From the NCBI RefSeq assembly GCF_018860625.1, contig NZ_JAHKQB010000024.1:98072-162071 (forward strand): a stretch of DNA of 64,000 bases. The letters are read 5' to 3'. The stretch comes from Paracoccus sp. C2R09. GTDB taxonomy: Bacteria > Pseudomonadota > Alphaproteobacteria > Rhodobacterales > Rhodobacteraceae. The notes under the pieces were generated by a model. That model was not told where the DNA came from. It did not search any database and saw nothing but the letters and a program-made list of their open reading frames with translations. Below are positions 26,118 to 34,123 of this stretch, in pieces. Numbering within the stretch: the stretch's first letter is position 1; the number at the start of each line of letters is the position of its first letter. The position numbers and the translations under genes were made by a program.

Positions 26118-26719
26118 GCCGCGACCCCCTGTTCCAGGCGGCGACGCAGCGCCTCGATCGCATGGGACAGCGCATCCAGCTGCGCATCTGCGCAGCCATC
26201 GGCCACCAGCACATGCAGCCCGCAATCGCCCCCCGGCAGGGGCTGGACCAACATCACCACGTCGCAACCGCCAAGATGGCCCTGCCCCGCGACATCCCGC
26301 GCCACCTGGTCCGCAGCCGCATTCACCGCGACCGATCTGAACCCCCGGAACCCCGGCAGATCGACGGGTTCCGAGGTTTCGCCCTCGGGCGCGACCCAGA
26401 CGACGCCCGCGCTTTCGCATACGGCAAAGCGCGGCACCTTGATGGCTGCGGGCGGGGCAAGCTCGGGGTGGGCCGGGATCTTGCGGCATTGCCCGTCCTC
26501 GCCATAGCGCCAGCCATGATAGATGCAGGACAGGAACTCTCCGCGGACGAAACCGTGCGACAGGCGCATCCCGCGATGGGGGCAGCGATCATGCCACGCG
26601 GCGATGCGACCGGTGGCCGATCGCCAGACCACAAGGTCCTGATCCTGTAGATGTGCGGGTATCGCCATTCCCGGCAGGACGTCCTGCGACAGGGCGACGG
26701 GGGTCCAGTTGCTGCTCAC
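26114..26719 (-). CDS. stand-alone Rieske [2Fe-2S] protein, partner of the Rieske-less oxygenase
   Basis: 201 residues. Residues 1-~115 form an oxygenase-type Rieske domain (WTPVALSQDVLPG start; ligands Cys46/His48 in RCPHRG and Cys65/His68 in SCIYHGW; GQCRKIPAHPEL after). The remaining ~85 residues lack any DxxH-xxxx-H iron site, so there is no catalytic domain. It looks like one half of a split oxygenase, or the counterpart of the extra N-terminal Rieske domain of NdmD but without flavin, NADH or plant-type ferredoxin domains. Its stop overlaps the oxygenase start. No reductase gene is present in this window. Confidence 0.8.
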   Translation of the reverse strand: MSSNWTPVALSQDVLPGMAIPAHLQDQDLVVWRSATGRIAAWHDRCPHRGMRLSHGFVRGEFLSCIYHGWRYGEDGQCRKIPAHPELAPPAAIKVPRFAVCESAGVVWVAPEGETSEPVDLPGFRGFRSVAVNAAADQVARDVAGQGHLGGCDVVMLVQPLPGGDCGLHVLVADGCADAQLDALSHAIEALRRRLEQGVAA

Positions 26720-26864
26720 GTCGAGGTGGCTCCTTCAAGTCCGGAGACCTGATAGGCAACATCTGAACCGGGGGTAAAACAGTAAGCCGACGCATGGGCC
26801 GGGCCGGGATGCAGGTCGAGGTGTGACGCGACGCATCTGCACGATATGCAGGCGTGCTGCCTGC

Positions 26865-26887
26865 CGGATACGCAGATCGCGTATCCG
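26865..26887 (-). terminator. intercistronic hairpin between the acylphosphatase-like and Rieske genes
   Basis: CGGATACGC / GCGTATCCG, a perfect 9-bp stem with a 5-base loop, immediately after the acylphosphatase-like stop (minus strand). There is no T-run. It may attenuate or process the transcript, or mark the end of the small gene with the Rieske gene having its own promoter in 26720-26864. Confidence 0.45.
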
Positions 26888-27115
26888 TCAGACAGGCTCG
26901 CGGCGGATATCCTCGATCCAGACGTCGATCGGACCCAGCAGACAGCCCATTTCCATTGCATCCAGAAGCGCGGGCGGGCCGTCGACCCGCAGCTCCATCG
27001 CGCTGTCGCTGCGGGGGCCGAAATCGACTGCGACCCCGATACGCCGTGCATGACCGTCGATCCAGGGCAGCAGGCTGCCGTCCAATCGCCCCGAGATGAT
27101 GAAACGTTCGGTCAT
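26888..27115 (-). CDS. small acylphosphatase-like protein lacking catalytic residues
   Basis: 75 residues. The pattern RFIISGRLDGSLLPW ... ARRIGVAVDFGPRSDSAMELRVDGPPALLDAMEMGCLLGPIDVWIEDI follows the acylphosphatase fold (beta-alpha-beta-beta-alpha-beta, with the GP near the end). In true acylphosphatases an arginine (GVxFR) and an asparagine (VRN) are catalytic; here those places hold Trp/Pro and Phe/Gly. It may therefore be a binding or accessory protein. It is first in line upstream of the Rieske gene and divergent from the acetamidase/formamidase gene. The ribosome site (AGGAAGG) is rather far from the ATG. Confidence 0.55.
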   Translation of the reverse strand: MTERFIISGRLDGSLLPWIDGHARRIGVAVDFGPRSDSAMELRVDGPPALLDAMEMGCLLGPIDVWIEDIRREPV

Positions 27116-27205
27116 TTCATGTGCTGCCTTCCTGCTGCCAAGGCAGGCAGGGGAACCCCAAGCGCAACCGGGGTCAAGGGGCCGTCGGCCGCATTGACAA
27201 GCGGG

Positions 27206-27217
27206 CGGACCGGTCCG
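27206..27217. promoter_or_regulatory. palindrome CGGACCGGTCCG in divergent promoter region
   Basis: A perfect 12-bp palindrome midway between the minus-strand small gene (start 27115) and the plus-strand amidase (start 27263). A half copy CGGACCG recurs at about 27241. It could be an operator serving both directions, but GC-rich palindromes arise easily here. Confidence 0.35.
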
Positions 27218-27262
27218 ACCATCCGCGCCGACAGATGGATCGGACCGAAAAGGACAAGTCGC

Positions 27263-28582
27263 ATGGCAGACGGAAATCACTTCGCGAGGCCGCAGGGCAG
27301 CATCGTTGTCAACGAATTCACGAACTCGGTTCTCGATCCCGACCAGCCGATGCTGGGGCCGATCGCCGATGGGGGCACGATCATCGCCAATACCGCGCCG
27401 GGCTGCTGGGGACCGATGATCACGCCACGGCTTCGCGGCGGGCACGAGGTGACACGCCCCGTCCATGTCGATGGCGCCATGCCGGGGGACGCGCTGATCG
27501 TGCATATCCGCGATGTGACCGTGACCTCGATGGCGACATCCTCGGGGCATGACAGTTCCCCCGAAGGGTTCTGCCTGGGCGATCCCTATGTCGCGGCGCG
27601 TTGCCCCACCTGCGACGAGGTCTGGCCGGAAACCCATGTCGAGGGGATCGGCCCCAAGGCCGTCAAATGCGACAAATGCGGCAATGCCGTCACCCCGTTC
27701 GAGATTGTCCACGGCTATACCGTGGGCTTCGATCCGACGGGCAGCGTGGGGCTGACCCTGCCCACGGCCGCGGCGGATGCGATCGCGGGAAATGCGGCTC
27801 ATTTCGCCTCGTTGCCGACCAATTCGCGGCAACACCCGATCCTGACCTACGCGCCCTCGGACATGGCAGGGGTGATGGTGCGGATGCGGCCCTTCATGGG
27901 ACAGCTGGGCACCTGCCCGTCGATCGCGATGCCCGACAGCCACAATGCGGGCGATTTCGGCGCCTTCCTTGAAGGCGCGCCGCATGAATACGGCCTGACC
28001 CAGGAACAGATCGCCCAGCACAAGACCGACGGGCACATGGATATCGACGCGGTCCGCGCCGGGTCGGTGCTGGTCTGCCCGGTCAAGGTTCCGGGCGGCG
28101 GCATCTACATGGGCGACATGCACGCGGCCCAGGGCGACGGAGAGATCGCGGGCCATACGATGGACGTGTCGGGTTCGGTCACGCTGCAGGTCGAGGTGCT
28201 GAAGGATTGGCCCATCGACGGGCCCGTTCTGTTCCCCCTGCCCGACGACCTGCCCCCGCTTGCGCGCCCCTTCACCCGCGACGAGATCGCCAAGGCCGAA
28301 CGGCTGGCCGCGAAGTACGGCGTGTCGAAGATCGAGCCTTCGGCCCCCATCTCGGTCATCGGGACGGCCGCGAACATGAACGCGGCCATCGAGAACGGTC
28401 TGGAACGCGCGGCACGCCTTCTGGATCTGAGCGTGGCCGAGATCCGCAACCGCGCCACGATCAACGGCGCGATCGAGATCGGGCGCGCTCCGGGCGTGAT
28501 CCAGGTGACCTTCCTGGCCCCCCTGTCACGGCTGGATGCCGTGGGTCTGGGCGACATCGCGCGCGATCAGTACGGGCTCTAG
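27263..28582 (+). CDS. acetamidase/formamidase family hydrolase with zinc-ribbon insert
   Basis: 439 residues, FmdA/AmdA family. Start at 27263 (AAGGA ~9 bases upstream) gives a protein beginning MADGN. The family motif GDMHAAQGDGE with metal ligands is present near residue 285, and PGDALIVHIRDV and GCWGP near the N-terminus. Residues ~114-140 add a C-x2-C ... C-x2-C unit (CPTCDEV, CDKCG), a small zinc ribbon not found in minimal members. It hydrolyses a small amide or N-formyl group to acid plus ammonia. Divergent from the split oxygenase operon, which could release formaldehyde/formyl products; the link is speculative. Confidence 0.8.
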   Translation: MADGNHFARPQGSIVVNEFTNSVLDPDQPMLGPIADGGTIIANTAPGCWGPMITPRLRGGHEVTRPVHVDGAMPGDALIVHIRDVTVTSMATSSGHDSSPEGFCLGDPYVAARCPTCDEVWPETHVEGIGPKAVKCDKCGNAVTPFEIVHGYTVGFDPTGSVGLTLPTAAADAIAGNAAHFASLPTNSRQHPILTYAPSDMAGVMVRMRPFMGQLGTCPSIAMPDSHNAGDFGAFLEGAPHEYGLTQEQIAQHKTDGHMDIDAVRAGSVLVCPVKVPGGGIYMGDMHAAQGDGEIAGHTMDVSGSVTLQVEVLKDWPIDGPVLFPLPDDLPPLARPFTRDEIAKAERLAAKYGVSKIEPSAPISVIGTAANMNAAIENGLERAARLLDLSVAEIRNRATINGAIEIGRAPGVIQVTFLAPLSRLDAVGLGDIARDQYGL

Positions 28583-29616
28583 GGTCTTTGACCGGGGGGC
28601 GCGGTGCTGTCGCGTTCGATCAGGGTGACGTCGATCAGTTCGGCATGATCGGCGGGCACCGTGCCTTCCGGACCCTCCAACCGGTCGATCAGCAACTGCG
28701 CGGCCCGCAGGCCCAGCCCGTGCCGGTCCTGCCGGATCGTCGTCAGGGCCGGGATGTAATATCCGCTCATCTCGATATCGTCGAAACCCACGACCGATAT
28801 GTCGCCGGGCACGCTGATCCCCGCATCGGCCAGCGTCGCGATCAGGCCGAACGCCACCATGTCGGATGCGCAGAAGACCGCGGTCGGGCGGTTCTTCATC
28901 GCGATGATGCGGCGCGCGGCCTCGCGCCCTGAATCGATCGAGAAATCCCCGCGGATGATGCAGTCGGACCGCGATGGCAGCCCCAGCCTGTCCCGTTCGT
29001 CCAGCATCCCCTCGCGGCGCGCGCGGGTCAGGACGCTGCCTGCCGGACCGGTCACATGCGCGATGTCGCTATGGCCCAGATCATGCAGATGCCGCACGGC
29101 CAGCCGCGCGCCCATCTCGTTGTCGGACCGGACCGAAGGAAAGGCCGCGCCCTGCACCCATTCGCAGGCAAAGACGATCCTGTCCCCCGCGCCGTTGCTG
29201 GCGAACAGCGACAGGTCATCCTCGGATAGGCTGCCGTCCAGGGAAATCATGCCGTCGACGCGGCAGTCGCGGAAATACTCGACAAAGGCGCGGCCCTTCT
29301 CGGGGTGGCCGGCGGTGTCCGCGATCAGCACCGACTGGTCGCTGTTCGCGAAACCCGCGCTGATCCCCGCAAGGATGCGCGAAAAGAACGGGTTGCCCAG
29401 GTTAGGTACCAGCACCAGGACCGCCCCGGCCCGTTGTGTCCGCAGGTTCCGCGCCGCCCGGTTGACCCGGTAACCCGTCTGGCGGATCGCATCGAAGACC
29501 TGGTTGCGGGTCGCCTCGCTCAGCAGATCGGGATTCGACAGGGCACGGCTGACCGTCGCGGTCGAAACCCCCGCCGCCAGCGCGACATCCCTGATCCGTG
29601 CCGCCTTCCCTGACAT
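28579..29616 (-). CDS. LacI-family transcriptional regulator
   Basis: 345 residues: N-terminal LacI helix-turn-helix (RIRDVALAAGVSTATVSRALSNP, hinge region RAARNLRTQRAG) followed by a periplasmic-binding-protein-like effector domain (VLVLVPNLGNPFFSRILAGI ... GFDDIEMSGYY). Start at 29616 chosen for the canonical MSGKAARIRDVA N-terminus. It is divergent from the carbohydrate importer and two LacI-type palindromes lie between them. E. coli YcjW plays the same role in the ycj cluster. Its stop codon overlaps that of the convergent amidase through a shared CTAG. Confidence 0.88.
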   Translation of the reverse strand: MSGKAARIRDVALAAGVSTATVSRALSNPDLLSEATRNQVFDAIRQTGYRVNRAARNLRTQRAGAVLVLVPNLGNPFFSRILAGISAGFANSDQSVLIADTAGHPEKGRAFVEYFRDCRVDGMISLDGSLSEDDLSLFASNGAGDRIVFACEWVQGAAFPSVRSDNEMGARLAVRHLHDLGHSDIAHVTGPAGSVLTRARREGMLDERDRLGLPSRSDCIIRGDFSIDSGREAARRIIAMKNRPTAVFCASDMVAFGLIATLADAGISVPGDISVVGFDDIEMSGYYIPALTTIRQDRHGLGLRAAQLLIDRLEGPEGTVPADHAELIDVTLIERDSTAPPGQRP

Positions 29617-29698
29617 GGCCGTCCTTCTTGTGGTGACTGGCGCGACATGCGCCATCCCATGCAGCAGGCTGCATTTATTCCGAAAGGTCAAGCATGCA

Positions 29699-29712
29699 TG
29701 TAATCGTTTACA
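29699..29712. promoter_or_regulatory. LacI-family operator 1
   Basis: TGTAATCGTTTACA: half-sites match 6 of 7 around a central CpG, the normal architecture of LacI-family operators. It lies between the divergent regulator and binding-protein genes. Confidence 0.65.
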
Positions 29713-29740
29713 GACCATGATCAATCTGCTTATCTGTCCA

Positions 29741-29754
29741 TGTAATCGATTTCA
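29741..29754. promoter_or_regulatory. LacI-family operator 2
   Basis: TGTAATCGATTTCA, sharing its first eight bases with operator 1 and also 6 of 7 symmetric around CpG. The spacing of 42 bp from operator 1 is four helical turns, so cooperative or looped binding on one DNA face is likely. The binding-protein ATG is 72 bases downstream. Confidence 0.62.
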
Positions 29755-29825
29755 GCCGAGATTCGCGGTGAACTCGGACAAGGGAGCGCCGGACCTGTGG
29801 GAGGGTCCCAAGGGGGAGGAAGAAG

Positions 29826-31058
29826 ATGACTATTCGCAGCATTCTGATGGCCGGGGGCGCCGTTTGCGCGGCCGGATACGCATCCGCCGCCGAACTGGAG
29901 GTGATGCACTGGTGGACATCGGGGGGCGAGGCCGCCGCCGTGGCCGAACTGGCCGATGCCCTGAACGAACGCACGGAACATACCTGGGTCGATGGCGCGA
30001 TCGCGGGAACCGGGCAGACCGCGCGGCCGATCATGATCTCGCGCATCACGGGCGGCGATCCGATGGCCGCGTTCCAGTTCAACCATGGTCGCCAGGCCGA
30101 GGAGCTGATCGAGGCGGGACTGCTGCGTGACATGACCGACGTGGCCGAGGCGCAGGGCTGGAAGGATATCGTGAACCCGCCGCTGCTGCTGGATGCCTGC
30201 ACGGTCGATGGCCGCATCTATTGCGCGCCGATCAGCATCCATTCCTGGCAATGGCTGTGGCTCAGCCACAAGGCATACGAGGATGCGGGCATCCCGGTGC
30301 CCACCAACTGGGCCGAATTCGTGAACGCGGCCCCCGCGCTGGAGGCTGCGGGCAAGGTGCCGCTTGCGATGGGTCAGCAGGGCTGGCAGCAGAACGGCGC
30401 ATTCCAGGTCATGATGATCTCGCTTCTGCCGAAAGAGGTCTATCTGCAGGTCTATCGCGACAAGGATGCCGAAAAGGCCCGCGGCCCCGAGGTCGGCCGC
30501 ATCTTCCAGGCGCTGGCCCAGGCGCGCGAGATGTCGCGGGATTCCCGTGTCCAGGACTGGAACCAGGCCACGAACATGGTCATCACCGGCGAGGCCGGTG
30601 GCCAGATCATGGGCGATTGGGCGCAGGGCGAATTCCAGCTGGCGGGACTTGTCGCGGGCGAGGATTACACCTGCCTGCCGGGCCTGGGCGGCAACCCGAC
30701 GCTGCAGGCGGGTGGCGACGCGTTCTATTTCCCTGCCCTGGACGACCCGGAGATGACTGCCGCGCAGGGCGAATTGGCGGCCCTGCTTCTGGACCCCCAG
30801 ACGCAGGTGGCCTTCAACCTCAAGAAGGGGTCGCTTCCGGTCAGGGGGGATATCGACCTCTCGGCTGCCAACGAATGCATGCAGAAGGGCCTCGAGATCC
30901 TTGCAAGCGGCGAGGCCGTGCCGGATGTGGCCCAGCTCATCTCGGCGGATTCGCTGACCCGGATCGAGGATGTCTTCGTCCAGTTCTTCGCGGACGAGAC
31001 CATCACCGCCGAGGAAGCCCAGGAACAGTTCGCGGCCCTTATCGAGGATGCCGACTGA
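29826..31058 (+). CDS. carbohydrate ABC transporter substrate-binding protein
   Basis: 410 residues. Signal peptide TIRSILMAGGAVCAAGYASA-AE, then a family-1 solute-binding protein (LEVMHWWTSGGEAAAVAELAD start, GGDPMAAFQFNHGRQAEELIEAG, GDWAQGEF). Aromatic-rich segments (HSWQWLWLSHK) suit sugar stacking. GGGGGAGGAAGAAG precedes the ATG. First gene of the LacI-controlled operon. Confidence 0.87.
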   Translation: MTIRSILMAGGAVCAAGYASAAELEVMHWWTSGGEAAAVAELADALNERTEHTWVDGAIAGTGQTARPIMISRITGGDPMAAFQFNHGRQAEELIEAGLLRDMTDVAEAQGWKDIVNPPLLLDACTVDGRIYCAPISIHSWQWLWLSHKAYEDAGIPVPTNWAEFVNAAPALEAAGKVPLAMGQQGWQQNGAFQVMMISLLPKEVYLQVYRDKDAEKARGPEVGRIFQALAQAREMSRDSRVQDWNQATNMVITGEAGGQIMGDWAQGEFQLAGLVAGEDYTCLPGLGGNPTLQAGGDAFYFPALDDPEMTAAQGELAALLLDPQTQVAFNLKKGSLPVRGDIDLSAANECMQKGLEILASGEAVPDVAQLISADSLTRIEDVFVQFFADETITAEEAQEQFAALIEDAD

Positions 31059-31122
31059 TCCGCAGATCCCGCCCGCATCGCCGGGCGGGACCGTCCCCGC
31101 ATGACATTCCGCGAGGTGCCAG

Positions 31123-32067
31123 ATGGCGGCTTCACGACCGAACCAGCTTTTCCGAAACAAGTCGGCCAAGATCGCGGCGATCCCGATGATCGCGACGGCG
31201 CTGGTCGTCTTCCTGGGCGGCACGATATGGACCGTGGCGCACAGCTTCACCAGCTCGAAGCTTCTGCCGAAATGGGACCTGGTCGGCCTGACCCAGTACG
31301 AGCGGCTCTGGGGCACGCGGCGCTGGCTCATCTCGATCGAGAACCTGATGATCTACGGCGTCTGCATGCTGGTCTTCTGCTTCGTCATCGGGTTCGTCCT
31401 TGCCGCGCTGATGGATCAGAAGATCCGGTTCGAGAACACGTTCCGGGCGATCATCCTCTATCCCTACGCCCTCAGCTTCATCGTGACGGGGCTGGTCTGG
31501 CAATGGATCCTGAACCCCGAATTCGGCCTGCAGCACGTCATCCGCAGCCTGGGCGGCAACCGCCCCCCAGCCGAATGCGAAGGCGTGGGCCTGTCCCTGA
31601 GCTGCTGGCTGTCGGGGATCGAGTTCGACCCGCTCTACAATCCGCGCATCGCGATCTACGGCATCCTGATCGCGGCCCTGTGGCAGGGGACCGGCCTGAT
31701 CATGGTGCTGATGCTGGCGGGCCTGCGCGGCATCGACCAGGAGATCTGGCGCGCCAGCCGCGTGGACGGGATCCCCGCGTGGAAGACCTATCTCTTCGTG
31801 GTCATCCCGATGATGCGCCCGGTCTTCGTGACCACGCTGGTGCTGATCGGCGCGGCCATCGTCAAGGTCTACGACCTGATCGTGGCCCAGACCGGCGGCG
31901 GTCCCGGAAACGCGACCGAGATGCCCGCGAAATACGTCTACGACTACATGTTCGGGGGACAGAACCTGGGCCAGGGCTTCGCCGCATCGACGATGATGCT
32001 TCTGGCCGTGCTGATCGTCGTGATCCCCTGGGCCTTCATGGAATTCGGAAGGAAGAACCGTGGTTGA
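31123..32067 (+). CDS. carbohydrate ABC permease, MalF-like
   Basis: 314 residues, six-helix CUT1 permease with EAA loop (DQEIWRASRVDGIPAWKTYLFVVIPMM, about 205-230). A Cys-containing periplasmic loop (PPAECEGVGLSLSCW) may hold a disulfide. It overlaps the next permease by 8 bases. Confidence 0.87.
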   Translation: MAASRPNQLFRNKSAKIAAIPMIATALVVFLGGTIWTVAHSFTSSKLLPKWDLVGLTQYERLWGTRRWLISIENLMIYGVCMLVFCFVIGFVLAALMDQKIRFENTFRAIILYPYALSFIVTGLVWQWILNPEFGLQHVIRSLGGNRPPAECEGVGLSLSCWLSGIEFDPLYNPRIAIYGILIAALWQGTGLIMVLMLAGLRGIDQEIWRASRVDGIPAWKTYLFVVIPMMRPVFVTTLVLIGAAIVKVYDLIVAQTGGGPGNATEMPAKYVYDYMFGGQNLGQGFAASTMMLLAVLIVVIPWAFMEFGRKNRG

Positions 32068-32989
32068 TCTTACCTCCTCGGTCGCGGCCGGCCAAGGCGC
32101 GCGCGAATTGCAGGGTCCGCGCGGACCCAAACCCCGCAAGGTGGTGACGCGGGCGAACGTCCTGATCTACGGCACCCTGATCGTCGTGTCGCTGTATTAT
32201 CTGCTGCCGATGTGGGTGATGGTGATGACATCGCTGAAGGGGATGCCCGAGATCCGCGTGGGCAACATCTTCGCCCCCCCGATGGAGATCACGTTCGAGC
32301 CTTGGGTCAAGGCATGGTCGGGCGCCTGCACGGGCCTGAATTGCGACGGGCTGTCGCGCGGGTTCTGGAACTCGGTCCGGATCACGCTGCCCTCGGTCGC
32401 GGTGTCGATCGCCATCGCTTCGGTCAACGGTTACGCGCTGGCGAACTGGCGGTTCAAGGGCGCGGATGCGTTCTTCACCATCCTGATCTTCGGGGCGTTC
32501 ATCCCATACCAGGTCATGCTGTACCCGATGGTGATCATGCTGCGCGAGGTGGGTCTCTACGGGTCGCTGACGGGGCTGGTGATCGTGCATACGGTCTTCG
32601 GGATGCCGATCCTGACGCTGCTCTTCCGCAACTACTTCACGTCCCTCCCCGAGGAACTGTTCAAGGCCGCGCGGGTTGACGGGGCGGGGTTCTGGCGGAT
32701 CTACTTCCGGATCATGCTACCCATGTCGCTGCCGATCTTCGTGGTCGCGATGATCCTGCAGGTCACGGGCATCTGGAACGATTTCCTGTTCGGCGTGATC
32801 TACACCAAGCCCGACCTCTATCCGATGACGGTCCAGCTGAACAACATCGTCAACTCGGTCCAGGGCGTGAAGGAATACAACGTCAACATGGCCGCGACCC
32901 TGCTGACGGGCCTGGTGCCGCTGTTCATCTACTTCATCTCCGGAAAACTCTTCGTGCGCGGCATCGCCGCCGGCGCGGTCAAAGGCTGA
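32060..32989 (+). CDS. carbohydrate ABC permease, MalG-like
   Basis: 309 residues. GTG start at 32060 behind GGAAGGAAG, overlapping the MalF-like gene by 8 bases. EAA loop PEELFKAARVDGAGFWRIYFRIMLPMS near 200. Like its partner it carries a two-cysteine periplasmic stretch (SGACTGLNCDG near 90). Ends FVRGIAAGAVKG, as MalG-type permeases do. Confidence 0.87.
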   Translation: MVDLTSSVAAGQGARELQGPRGPKPRKVVTRANVLIYGTLIVVSLYYLLPMWVMVMTSLKGMPEIRVGNIFAPPMEITFEPWVKAWSGACTGLNCDGLSRGFWNSVRITLPSVAVSIAIASVNGYALANWRFKGADAFFTILIFGAFIPYQVMLYPMVIMLREVGLYGSLTGLVIVHTVFGMPILTLLFRNYFTSLPEELFKAARVDGAGFWRIYFRIMLPMSLPIFVVAMILQVTGIWNDFLFGVIYTKPDLYPMTVQLNNIVNSVQGVKEYNVNMAATLLTGLVPLFIYFISGKLFVRGIAAGAVKG

Positions 32990-32999
32990 AGGATCTTTC

Positions 33000-34088
33000 A
33001 TGGAACCGAGCATCTCGATCAGGCATCTCGACCTCAGCTTCGGCGCGGTGGACGTGCTGAAGGATCTGAACCTCGATATCGGCAAGGGCGAATTCCTCGT
33101 GCTGCTGGGATCGTCCGGCTGCGGCAAGTCCACGCTGCTGAACTGCGTGGCGGGTCTGCTGGACGTCAGCGACGGGCAGATCTTCATCTCGGGGCGCAAC
33201 GTCACCTGGGAAGAGCCGTCCAAGCGCGGCATCGGCATGGTCTTCCAGTCCTATGCGCTCTATCCGCAGATGACGGTCGAGGGGAACCTGACATTCGGGT
33301 TGAAGAACGCGGGCATGCCGCGTGCCGAAATCGCGGAACGCGTGGAACGCGCCGCCCGCATCCTGCAGATCGAACCCCTGCTGAAGCGCAAGCCCGCGGC
33401 CCTGTCGGGCGGCCAGCGCCAGCGCGTCGCGATCGGGCGGGCGCTGGTGCGCGACGTGGACGTGTTCCTCTTCGACGAGCCGCTGTCGAACCTCGATGCG
33501 AAACTGCGCACCGATCTGCGGGCCGAGATCAAGGAACTGCACCAGACCCTGGGCAACACCATGATCTATGTCACCCATGACCAGATCGAGGCGATGACCC
33601 TGGCCGACCGGATCGCGATCATGCGCGGCGGGCTGATCCTGCAGCTGGACAGCCCCAAGGAGATCTACAACCGCCCCGCGAACAAATACGTGGCCGGGTT
33701 CATCGGCTCGCCCTCGATGAACTTCTTCGAGGGGGTCGTGGATCTGGGCGGCGCCCCGGTCTTCTCGTGCGAGGCCGGCGATTTCGACCTGTCAGGCTAT
33801 GAATTCGGGGCTGCCGGGCCACAGGGCGGGCCCGCCTGGCTGGGCATCCGCCCCGAACATATCGCCCACGGACCCGACGCCGCCGCCTGCCCGGTCCGAA
33901 TGGAGGCCACCGTCAGGCTGGTCGAGCCCCTGGGCTCGGACACGCTGGCACGGGTCCAGGTCGGCGAACGGCTGCTGTGGATCCGGCTGGACGGACAATC
34001 GTCGATCCGCCCGGGCGATACCCTGACCATCGGCTGGCACGCCGAACGCGCGAACCTGTTCGACAGCGCCACCGAAAACCGCATCTGA
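33000..34088 (+). CDS. carbohydrate ABC transporter ATPase (MsmK/UgpC/ThuK-like)
   Basis: 362 residues. Walker A GSSGCGKST, signature LSGGQRQRVAIGRA, Walker B VFLFDEP, VTHDQ, then a C-terminal OB-fold regulatory domain with GIRPEH. Same class as the ATPase at 10206-11309 but clearly a different sequence. AAGGA precedes the ATG. Confidence 0.9.
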   Translation: MEPSISIRHLDLSFGAVDVLKDLNLDIGKGEFLVLLGSSGCGKSTLLNCVAGLLDVSDGQIFISGRNVTWEEPSKRGIGMVFQSYALYPQMTVEGNLTFGLKNAGMPRAEIAERVERAARILQIEPLLKRKPAALSGGQRQRVAIGRALVRDVDVFLFDEPLSNLDAKLRTDLRAEIKELHQTLGNTMIYVTHDQIEAMTLADRIAIMRGGLILQLDSPKEIYNRPANKYVAGFIGSPSMNFFEGVVDLGGAPVFSCEAGDFDLSGYEFGAAGPQGGPAWLGIRPEHIAHGPDAAACPVRMEATVRLVEPLGSDTLARVQVGERLLWIRLDGQSSIRPGDTLTIGWHAERANLFDSATENRI

Positions 34089-34123
34089 GCGAAGCTCTGG
34101 CAAACGATCAACACGGGAACATC

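Noticed and set aside
26846..27262. 5' extension of the acetamidase frame
   Set aside because: It covers the divergent gene and promoter region; the protein family begins at the ATG at 27263.
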